Below are positions 42,118 to 49,747 of a stretch of DNA of 49,747 nucleotides, piece by piece. Position 1 is the stretch's first letter. Each line of letters opens with the position of its first letter. A program made the translations under genes and the position numbers. A model generated the notes under the pieces. The model had not been told where the DNA came from. It was given only the letters and a program-made list of their open reading frames with translations, and did not search any database. This stretch comes from Deltaproteobacteria bacterium (GTDB lineage: Bacteria; Desulfobacterota; Syntrophia; Syntrophales; Smithellaceae). The stretch covers positions 1 to 49,747 of the forward strand of contig JAKLDS010000013.1 of the NCBI GenBank assembly GCA_022703375.1, read 5' to 3'.

Positions 42118-43671
42118 CTATTTACCTGATAAACAATTCAACAGCAGTTTGGCGATTCCCTGTCCGGTCCGGTATTCTTTTCCCCGCAGCAGGAGCTTTT
42201 CTACCTGCAGATCTTGTAACTGCTGTGGCTGCATAGACAGCGGATTTTTATTTAAAATAACCATGTCGGCGATTTTTCCCGCCTCCAGAGTTCCCCTTTG
42301 CCCGTCGTCGAAACTCATCCATGCGGCATTGGCCGTGAAAAGCTTGAGCGCATCGGCGATGGCAATGGATTGTCCGGAAATAATATTGTTGCAGGCGCAA
42401 AAAATCCCTTCAATGGGATCAGGCAGTGTGCAGGGAGCGTCAGAACCGCCGCTGACCATTATGCCCATTTCCAGCATTTTTTTCAGGGGATTGAGATGCT
42501 GAACTCTGCTTCCCAGAATATTTTCCAGATATTCCGGGGGCTCCAGATTCCAGCGGATAAATGCCGGTTGTGCGGCTATGCCTAAGCCCAGTTTTGCCGC
42601 TTTTTCCAAACCCTCTTCCGTGGGCAGGCAGGCATGAATTATAATATGGCGATGATCGGCGCGCGGGTAATCTTTCAATGCTTCGTCAAAGGCATTAATC
42701 GCCTGATTAAACGCAGCATCGCCGATGGCGTGCATTGCCACCTGCAAATGAGCTCGATTGGCCTTTTTGACAAAATTATTAACATCTTCCTGGTGATAAA
42801 AAAGAATTCCCCGATTGACGGGATTGCTCAAATATGGTTCTGTGAGAGCGGCATCCATTGAACCGAAACAGCCGTCCAGCGCTGTGGCAAAGCAGCCGCC
42901 GATACGCGGCAGTTTACGCTTTAAAACTTTTTCGACTTCCAGAGTTTGAAAGAACAGCCGCACTGCAAAGGGATTGGCTAAGCCCCGGGCGACAACACGC
43001 ATTAAATCCACATCCAGATCACGGGGGAAACCGACGCCTTCCGCAGTGTGAGTCATGCCGATTCCTTTGTCAGCCAGAAAATCAAAGCCCTGTAATGAAT
43101 TTCTCAGTAATTTAATAAGCGGTACTTTTTTTGTGATAAAATCGGTTGCGGCAAAAAATGCCTCTTGATAGAGCTGGCCGGTACCGGAATGAAAGCCGCG
43201 CAGAGAACGGATTTTTTCCGGTAGCATTTTCAACAGCGCAGCATTGTTTACCGAAGCATGACCATCATACTTGATAAGCATGACCGGCATCCGGGGAAAA
43301 GCGCGGTTGAGATCAATTTTCTCAATGAGTCTTTTTTCCCTCACATTATGAGCGGAAACACCAAATCCCAGCACATAGTCGGGTTTATTTTGTTCGATAT
43401 ACAGTTCGATTAATTCAATTATTTCGGCAAGAGAGCGGGCCTCGCGCAGATCAAGCGTGGAGGCGAAAAAAGCGTAAGAGGAATAATGCAGATGAGTGTC
43501 GGCAAAAGCCGGCAGCAGAGCCTTTTCACCCAGCGCTATTTTCGACAGATTCCTGTATTCTGCGGGAAGTTCGTTGCCGGAAAAACGGATTATTCCGTTA
43601 TCTTCTATCAAATAACGGTGAACGGAATTATCGCGATTGCAGGTAACGATATTTCCTTCATAAATATTCAT
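42118..43671 (-). CDS. Amidohydrolase family protein, YtcJ-like
   Basis: 517 residues. The metal-dependent hydrolase fold is seen from 'LPAFADTHLHYSSYAFFAST' (His-x-His motif, near 58-60) through 'MHAIGDAAFN' and 'HIIIHACLPT' to 'GIMVSGGSDAPCTLPDP' (the Asp of the SD motif near 413). The small beta domain bracketing the barrel is visible at the N-terminus ('NIYEGNIVTCNRDNSVHRYL') and C-terminus ('GKIADMVILNKNPL'). YtcJ-like enzymes act on amides or cyclic imides; the substrate cannot be told here. There is no signal peptide, so it is cytoplasmic. It starts 132 bp from the divergent lipoprotein gene at 43803. Confidence 0.88.
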   Translation of the reverse strand: MNIYEGNIVTCNRDNSVHRYLIEDNGIIRFSGNELPAEYRNLSKIALGEKALLPAFADTHLHYSSYAFFASTLDLREARSLAEIIELIELYIEQNKPDYVLGFGVSAHNVREKRLIEKIDLNRAFPRMPVMLIKYDGHASVNNAALLKMLPEKIRSLRGFHSGTGQLYQEAFFAATDFITKKVPLIKLLRNSLQGFDFLADKGIGMTHTAEGVGFPRDLDVDLMRVVARGLANPFAVRLFFQTLEVEKVLKRKLPRIGGCFATALDGCFGSMDAALTEPYLSNPVNRGILFYHQEDVNNFVKKANRAHLQVAMHAIGDAAFNQAINAFDEALKDYPRADHRHIIIHACLPTEEGLEKAAKLGLGIAAQPAFIRWNLEPPEYLENILGSRVQHLNPLKKMLEMGIMVSGGSDAPCTLPDPIEGIFCACNNIISGQSIAIADALKLFTANAAWMSFDDGQRGTLEAGKIADMVILNKNPLSMQPQQLQDLQVEKLLLRGKEYRTGQGIAKLLLNCLSGK

Positions 43672-43802
43672 TCTTTATAAATACATTAAATTCTTGCAAT
43701 TTTCAATATTTTCAAGATAAATATCGCTTAATAAATATTCAAAGGAAAGCTGTCTTTAGACTTTAATATTATGGAGTCAATTTGGTGAGGCTGACTAACA
43801 CA

Positions 43803-44510
43803 ATGAAAAATGTCAGGTCTTTTTTTATTTTACTGGCGCTGCTTTTGCTGCCCTCCTGTATTTTTTTCAAATCGGCCACCAAAGAATTCAACTTAACTGC
43901 CGGCGCGAGAAATATTCAATCGGGACAGGCGCTGCTTGTTGTTGAACAAAGTTCGCTATTCTTTACCAGAACAAAGGTCTATTCTCTGGAAAAAATCAAT
44001 GGTGAATGGCGGGAAGCGATTCCACCTGTAAACGCTACGATAGGAAGGAATGGTTTTGCGCCAAAGGGTGAAAAAAGGGAAGGGGACGGCCGGACACCAT
44101 CGGGCATCTATACGCTGGGAACGGCCTTCGGATACGAAGAAAAGGTGAGCACTAAAATGCCCTACCGGCAAGTTCTTCCGGATGATTTATGGGTTGATGA
44201 TATCAATGCTCCCGATTACAATCGCTGGGTCAAACAAAACAATACCACAGCAAAGTCTTTCGAAAAAATGAGAAGAGACGATATTCTCTATAAATACGGA
44301 ATTGTCATCGAATATAACACCAACCCTGTAATCAGTGGTTACGGCAGCGCGATATTTTTTCATGTCGGGGAGGGAAATAACATGAAAACATCAGGTTGCG
44401 TCGCTGTTTCCGAGGTGGATATAAAGAGAATACTGAGCTGGCTTGATCCGCAGCAAAAACCGTTGATAGTTATGGGGAAAGAAAATGAAATAATGAGGTC
44501 TTGGCAATGA
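43803..44510 (+). CDS. Lipoprotein with L,D-transpeptidase catalytic (YkuD/ErfK) fold
   Basis: About 235 residues. A short lipoprotein signal ends LLLPSC (Cys near residue 17). The YkuD-type catalytic region is FFHVGEGNNMKTSGCVAVS (about 184-202), with the His and Cys of the H-x(n)-S/T-x-G-C motif in place. Upstream 'REGDGRTPSGIYTLG' is the substrate-cleft motif of COG3786-type members. L,D-transpeptidases crosslink peptidoglycan or attach proteins to it; those of this subfamily are less well studied. Frames at TTG 43782 and GTG 43785 are possible, but ATG at 43803 gives the compact signal peptide. Its stop overlaps the next gene's start (ATGA), so it is in an operon with the dipeptidase. Confidence 0.83.
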   Translation: MKNVRSFFILLALLLLPSCIFFKSATKEFNLTAGARNIQSGQALLVVEQSSLFFTRTKVYSLEKINGEWREAIPPVNATIGRNGFAPKGEKREGDGRTPSGIYTLGTAFGYEEKVSTKMPYRQVLPDDLWVDDINAPDYNRWVKQNNTTAKSFEKMRRDDILYKYGIVIEYNTNPVISGYGSAIFFHVGEGNNMKTSGCVAVSEVDIKRILSWLDPQQKPLIVMGKENEIMRSWQ

Positions 44511-45271
44511 AAAGACTATTTCTGCTTATCGCCGCTTTATTAATTATGCATTTTATATCTTTCATTGGTCTCTGTGCGGAAATAAGCAAAAGACCGGATA
44601 GCTTTGTTGATATTCAGGAAGTGATTCCCGATGTAGAAATTGATATCCGCTATTATGGCGATCATAATTTTCTTGGCGCCCGGGTGGATGGTTATAATGC
44701 TCCTAAATGCTTTCTGACCAAAGAGGCGGCGACGGCGCTGGCCAACGTGCAGAAGGATTTAAACAAATTTTCGTTGAGCATAAAAATTTATGACTGTTAC
44801 CGGCCGCAACGCGCCGTCAATCATTTTGTCAAATGGGCCAGAGAAATTAACAATAAAAAAACAATGAAGGAATTTTATCCGACTGTGGATAAGAGAAATC
44901 TTTTCCGCGACGGCTATATTGACGCCAAATCCTCCCACAGCCGCGGCAGCACGGTTGATTTAACAATTGTTCCCCTGCCTGTCCCACTTCAGGCAAAATA
45001 CGTTGCAGGACAAAAACTATCTGCCTGCTATAAGCCTGCAGACAAACGCTTCCGTGACAACAGTGTGGATATGGGAACCGGTTTTGATTGTTTCCATGAG
45101 CTTTCCCACACGCATAATGCCGCCATCGGTTATCAGCAACGACTCAACAGGATGCTGCTCAAAACATTGATGGAAAAGCACGGTTTCCGCAATTATCATA
45201 AAGAATGGTGGCACTATACACTTAATGATGAACCATTTCCCGACACATATTTTGATTTCCCCGTTGAGTAA
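44507..45271 (+). CDS. ddpX: D-alanyl-D-alanine dipeptidase, VanX/DdpX family, exported
   Basis: 254 residues with an N-terminal signal peptide (hydrophobic to about 25, GLCA cleavage), so periplasmic. This zinc D,D-dipeptidase hydrolyses D-Ala-D-Ala. The zinc-binding residues appear as SSHSRGSTVDLTI (His and Asp near 144 and 151) and 'EWWHY' (Glu and His near 233-236), and the transition-state Arg in 'YDCYRPQRAV' near 100. VanX of vancomycin resistance is cytosolic; the exported form fits DdpX, which lets cells recycle or feed on D-Ala-D-Ala. No vanH/vanA ligase is present, so resistance is not implied. ATG at 44507 is supported by GAGG (44495-44498). Confidence 0.92.
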   Translation: MKRLFLLIAALLIMHFISFIGLCAEISKRPDSFVDIQEVIPDVEIDIRYYGDHNFLGARVDGYNAPKCFLTKEAATALANVQKDLNKFSLSIKIYDCYRPQRAVNHFVKWAREINNKKTMKEFYPTVDKRNLFRDGYIDAKSSHSRGSTVDLTIVPLPVPLQAKYVAGQKLSACYKPADKRFRDNSVDMGTGFDCFHELSHTHNAAIGYQQRLNRMLLKTLMEKHGFRNYHKEWWHYTLNDEPFPDTYFDFPVE

Positions 45272-45289
45272 CCACATTGGATAAATAAT

Positions 45290-46525
45290 ATGAAAATCAA
45301 TTTGCCGCCATTTATCCGGGCCTATGGTTTTTCCCTGCTATTGCTGATTTCGGTTATCAGCGGCGCGATTATCGGAATTTGCTGCGGAAAGGAAGCCGCC
45401 TCCCTTAAGCCTTTTGGCGATATCTTTCTTAATCTTCTTTTTACCGCGGTTGTTCCCCTTGTCTTTTTTTCCATTTCTTCCGTTGTGGCAACTATGGAAA
45501 ATATCCGGCGTCTGGGAAAAATATTGTCAGCCATGATGCTCGTATTTATCGTGACAGGAATTATCGCTTCGGCTGTTATGTTGACGGGGGTATTACTATA
45601 TCCTCCGGCAGACGGCATCAATATTGATCTGGCGGCAAAAGACAATATTGAACAATTGCAAGCCTCAGAACAAATCGTAAAAGCTTTTACGGTTGACGAT
45701 TTTTACCGCATTTTTTCCAAAAACAACATGCTGGCGCTGATTATTTTTTCGTTGCTGGTCGGCCTGGCGACTTCGGCTGCCGGCACAAAGGGCAAACCTT
45801 TTGCCGGTTTTCTGTCTGCAGGCAATGAAGTGATGACGAAACTGATATCCTTCATCATGCTTTATGCTCCCATTGGTCTTGGAGCATATTTTGCCTATCT
45901 GGTCGGGGTCTTTGGCCCGGAATTGCTGGGTTCGTACGCCAGAGCCATGACCATCTACTATCCAATCGCAATTTTATATTTCTTCATAGCATTTTCTTTT
46001 TATGCATATCTGGCGGGTCAAAGCAATGGCTTGCGCAAATTCTGGGCTAATATAACACCGGCTGCCTTGACAGCTCTGGCCACTGGCAGCAGTATGGCTA
46101 CCATCCCGACAAACCTTGCGGCAGCCGGCAAAACAGGCGTTCCCGAAGATATCCGGGATGTGATTATTCCCGTCGGAGCATCAATGCATATGGAAGGCTC
46201 CTGTCTGGCGGCAGTATTAAAAATCGCTTTCCTTTTCGGAATTTACCAGATGGATTTTTCCGAAGCGTCAACGATAACCACCGCTTTGGCAATTGCGCTC
46301 TTAACCGGAGTGGTAGTCAGCGGTATTCCCGGCGGCGGTATGATTGGCGAACTGCTGATTATTTCTTTCTATGGTTTTCCACTCGCAGCCTTTCCGATTA
46401 TTACGATGATCGGAACCCTGGTTGATCCGCCGGCGACAATGATTAACGCTGCAGGCGATAATGTCGCCAGCATGGTTGTCGCCAGAATGCTGGGCGGTAA
46501 GAATTGGATGGGGAAGTATGGCTAA
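45290..46525 (+). CDS. Dicarboxylate/amino acid:cation symporter (DAACS family, GltP/DctA-like)
   Basis: 411 residues with eight membrane helices and two re-entrant loops, the GltPh-type fold. Family motifs: the Ser-rich HP1 loop 'TALATGSSMATIPTNLAAA' (about 260-278), 'GASMHMEGSCLAAVLKI' in the seventh helix, HP2 'GVVVSGIPGGGMIGE' and the substrate/Na site 'GTLVDPPATMINAAGDNVASM' in part. These carriers take up glutamate, aspartate, C4-dicarboxylates or alanine/serine with Na+ or H+. It lies 18 bp after the dipeptidase gene and is probably co-transcribed, so amino-acid uptake after D-Ala-D-Ala cleavage is a tempting but unproven link. Confidence 0.92.
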   Translation: MKINLPPFIRAYGFSLLLLISVISGAIIGICCGKEAASLKPFGDIFLNLLFTAVVPLVFFSISSVVATMENIRRLGKILSAMMLVFIVTGIIASAVMLTGVLLYPPADGINIDLAAKDNIEQLQASEQIVKAFTVDDFYRIFSKNNMLALIIFSLLVGLATSAAGTKGKPFAGFLSAGNEVMTKLISFIMLYAPIGLGAYFAYLVGVFGPELLGSYARAMTIYYPIAILYFFIAFSFYAYLAGQSNGLRKFWANITPAALTALATGSSMATIPTNLAAAGKTGVPEDIRDVIIPVGASMHMEGSCLAAVLKIAFLFGIYQMDFSEASTITTALAIALLTGVVVSGIPGGGMIGELLIISFYGFPLAAFPIITMIGTLVDPPATMINAAGDNVASMVVARMLGGKNWMGKYG

Positions 46526-46650
46526 AATAAATTGCGAATGTGCGTTCCTCAGTGTAAAAATTAGTATCTTCCCATAGAGTATCAGGGAATAGAAGTGGCA
46601 GGCAGGCTTCTCATCGGTAACGCACCACGCATATTGTGGCGAAGATCATC

Positions 46651-46679
46651 TTGACACTCAAGACTATAGTTCCTATATT
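46651..46679 (+). promoter_or_regulatory. Near-consensus sigma-70 promoter of the N-ATPase operon
   Basis: TTGACA (46651-46656, perfect) and TATATT (46674-46679, five of six) are separated by 17 bp. Transcription would start near 46686, leaving a leader of about 45 nt with AAGAGGTGA (46716-46724) before the atpD GTG. The upstream part of the gap (46526-46650) shows only short imperfect repeats and no gene. Confidence 0.75.
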
Positions 46680-46724
46680 AAATTTATATCAAAACATATT
46701 CTTATCAAAAACGATAAGAGGTGA

Positions 46725-48489
<1,765 letters not shown>

Positions 48490-48529
48490 TCAGGGCGAGG
48501 TAAAATATTCTGATGCTTTGAAGGTGATA

Positions 48530-48547
48530 ACCCGGCGCATGCCGGGT
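48530..48547. other. GC-rich hairpin between atpC and atpQ
   Basis: ACCCGGC (48530-48536) and GCCGGGT (48541-48547) form a perfect 7-bp stem with the loop GCAT. No T-run follows, so it is not a standard terminator; it could protect or pause the transcript and separate the levels of beta/epsilon from the membrane subunits. A second CCGGG lies about 20 bases on. The gap to atpQ is 123 bp with no gene. Confidence 0.5.
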
Positions 48548-48612
48548 CTTGCGAGCCTTGCATCCGGGCATTTTAAAACGAAGCTGCAAAAAAGTGATGA
48601 TGAGGTTGGAAC

Positions 48613-48951
48613 ATGGTTGAGATAAAGCGCGCATCAAGTCAACGGCGCAGGCACCTTGCCGATCGATTTGCCGATAAAATGGCGAAAAAGGAATCACTGC
48701 GAATTAAGGGGCTTCGACATAAGGACGAAACGGTTTGGTTCGGTCTGGGAATGTTCGGGATTGTTGGCTGGGCAGTGGCAATTCCAACGCTCATCGGGAT
48801 TGCTCTGGGCTTGTGGATAGACCGTACCTGGCCCAGCCGTTATTCCTGGGTATTGATGTTTCTGATAATCGGCATAGTTATTGGCTGTATCAATGCCGCC
48901 TACTGGGTGAGAAAAGTCCGGAAGACGATCGTTGAAGACGATGATGAATGA
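48613..48951 (+). CDS. atpQ: N-ATPase AtpQ subunit (AtpI-like)
   Basis: 112 residues. A basic, hydrophilic N-terminus (about 1-42) is followed by two transmembrane helices: about 44-69 ('GLGMFGIVGWAVAIPTLIGI') and 76-97 ('YSWVLMFLIIGIVIGCINA'). The GLWIDRTWPS loop between them is typical of the AtpQ / F0F1-ATPase accessory family. It has been proposed to aid Na+/Mg2+ or c-ring handling, but its role is not settled. A hydrophobic/acidic tail (VEDDDE) ends the protein. The stop overlaps the start region of atpR. Confidence 0.88.
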   Translation: MVEIKRASSQRRRHLADRFADKMAKKESLRIKGLRHKDETVWFGLGMFGIVGWAVAIPTLIGIALGLWIDRTWPSRYSWVLMFLIIGIVIGCINAAYWVRKVRKTIVEDDDE

Positions 48952-49237
48952 ATTGAACATGATAACCACTATAATACTTTTTCTGGCTTTTATAGCAGGG
49001 CTGGTATTGGGTGCAATTTACTTTATTGCCCTCTGGCGAACAGTGAAGAAGCTTCCGGAAGCATCGCACCCCGTGCGTCTAATGTTGGGAAGCTTTGTTT
49101 TACGCATGACCGTAGCGCTGGCTGGATTTTACTTTGTCATGAGCGGACACTGGGAGCGGCTGGCCGTGGCGCTCATGGGTTTTCTTTTTATGAAAGTTAT
49201 TCTTACACGCCGTCTGGGGATGAATAAGTCAGATTAG
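48941..49237 (+). CDS. atpR: N-ATPase AtpR subunit
   Basis: About 98 residues with three transmembrane helices (about 5-28, 40-60, 65-85). The family has conserved Arg residues within or next to membrane helices; here they are in 'RLMLGSFVLRM' (near 44-54), which have been proposed to interact with the c-ring carboxylate. AtpR occurs only in N-ATPase operons, so it confirms the operon type. The frame allows TTG 48932; ATG 48941 or 48944 is more likely. It overlaps atpQ by about 11 bases. Confidence 0.9.
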   Translation: MMNELNMITTIILFLAFIAGLVLGAIYFIALWRTVKKLPEASHPVRLMLGSFVLRMTVALAGFYFVMSGHWERLAVALMGFLFMKVILTRRLGMNKSD

Positions 49238-49270
49238 AATTCCAACCGATCTTTATGGGCAGGAGAGGTT

Positions 49271-49747
49271 ATGGAAATCGTCGGCATAAATCAAATAAGC
49301 CCGGATCAAGTCATCCTCTGGAGTTGGAGTTTTATCACTGTAAACGTAACCATTGTCTATACATGGCTGGTTATGGCCATTCTGATAATTGTCTCTTTAT
49401 TGGTAACGCGTAATCTATCCCATGATATTAATGTTTCGCGCTGGCAGCATTTTCTGGAAGTAGTTATTTCCGGTATCCGTGGCGAAATCAGGGAAATGAG
49501 TAAAAAAGATGCAGACAAATATATCCCCCTGATCGGTACTCTCTTTTTATTTGTTTGCCTTTCGAATGTGCTTGTTATTATTCCAGGGTTTGTTGCACCG
49601 ACATCATCAATAACCACCACAGCCGCACTTGCCCTTTGTGTATTCATTGCCGTTCCTTTCTACGGTATATCAAGTAACGGTCTTTTTCATTATCTTAAGG
49701 AATATTTTCAACCGAATTTTATCTTTTTCCCGTTTCATGTGATTGGT
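49271..49747 (+). CDS. atpB: N-ATPase a subunit (partial, runs off right edge)
   Basis: The first 159 codons of atpB are visible and the frame is open at the last base. AGGAG (49261-49265) precedes the ATG by 5 nt. The N-terminal helix reads 'VNVTIVYTWLVMAILIIVSL', followed by 'WQHFLEVVISGIRGEIREM' and the second helix 'LIGTLFLFVCLSNVLVIIPG'. These match the a subunit, which forms the ion half-channels against the c-ring. The conserved Arg of the fourth or fifth helix and any Na+ ligands lie beyond the window. It starts 33 bp after atpR ends. Confidence 0.9.
   Translation, partial: MEIVGINQISPDQVILWSWSFITVNVTIVYTWLVMAILIIVSLLVTRNLSHDINVSRWQHFLEVVISGIRGEIREMSKKDADKYIPLIGTLFLFVCLSNVLVIIPGFVAPTSSITTTAALALCVFIAVPFYGISSNGLFHYLKEYFQPNFIFFPFHVIG

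Noticed and set aside
44507-45271. Vancomycin resistance determinant
   Set aside because: VanX-type protein is exported and stands without vanH, vanA or vanRS; a DdpX-type role fits better.

Overview
The window looks like a chromosomal segment of a Gram-negative, probably anaerobic bacterium. It has moderate GC and AT-rich intergenic stretches. My best guess is the former Deltaproteobacteria (Desulfobacterota, perhaps Syntrophales-like). The basis is the mix of an MSHA-type pilus cassette with a sigma-54 activator, a pcm-nlpD pair, a fused IspDF, CarD next to a PIN-TRAM membrane protein, large hybrid sensor kinases and a Na+/H+ N-type ATPase operon. The taxonomic call is inference, and no rRNA or tRNA gene was seen to anchor it.

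Layout. (1) 1-102: the outer end of a probable IS3-family insertion sequence cut by the window edge. (2) 190-12000, + strand: a type IV / MSHA-like pilus biogenesis cassette (PilM-N fusion, PilO, PilP/GspC-like, lipoprotein secretin, GspA/MshM-type ATPase with LysM, PilB/MshE ATPase, PilC/MshG platform protein). It is followed by a membrane-anchored sigma-54 activator, a candidate enhancer and -24/-12 promoter, two tandem cysteine-free pilins and a strong terminator. (3) 12054-22654, - strand and convergent with the pilins: nine genes for sugar-nucleotide synthesis, glycosyl transfer and membrane transfer, ending in a TPR-bearing GT-C-like protein nearest the pilins. A pilin or surface glycosylation island is the natural reading, but it is inference. 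(4) 22834-25335, - strand: a hybrid histidine kinase and a macrodomain protein. (5) 25654-32968, + strand: pcm-nlpD, a radical SAM protein, and then carD, PIN-TRAM (YacL-like), ispDF and gltX, an order that resembles the Firmicutes yacL-ispD-ispF-gltX block. (6) 33027-37009, + strand: an alpha/beta hydrolase, pgk with a recognisable promoter, truA and an RmlD-like reductase. (7) 37010-43671: a very large periplasmic-sensing hybrid kinase (-), a possible 58-residue small ORF (+), an exported alpha/beta hydrolase (+) and a YtcJ-like amidohydrolase (-). (8) 43803-46525, + strand: a lipoprotein L,D-transpeptidase-fold protein, a VanX/DdpX D-Ala-D-Ala dipeptidase and a dicarboxylate/amino-acid symporter. 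(9) 46651 to the right edge, + strand: a near-consensus sigma-70 promoter and atpD-atpC-atpQ-atpR-atpB of an N-ATPase, with atpB cut by the window edge.

How the parts fit. The strongest unit is the pilus block. The assembly machine is encoded together, and its last gene is a membrane-tethered sigma-54 activator that could read an envelope signal directly. The two pilins sit behind what looks like a sigma-54 promoter with upstream direct repeats. The convergent glycan cluster contains a complete-looking set for making an acetylated amino sugar, plus glycosyltransferases, a flippase-like protein and a GT-C/TPR protein, so it could decorate the small Ala/Ser/Thr-rich pilins. Two places (ispDF and truA) show an intrinsic-terminator-like hairpin ending only 12-24 nt before the next gene's start codon, which suggests attenuation or read-through control.
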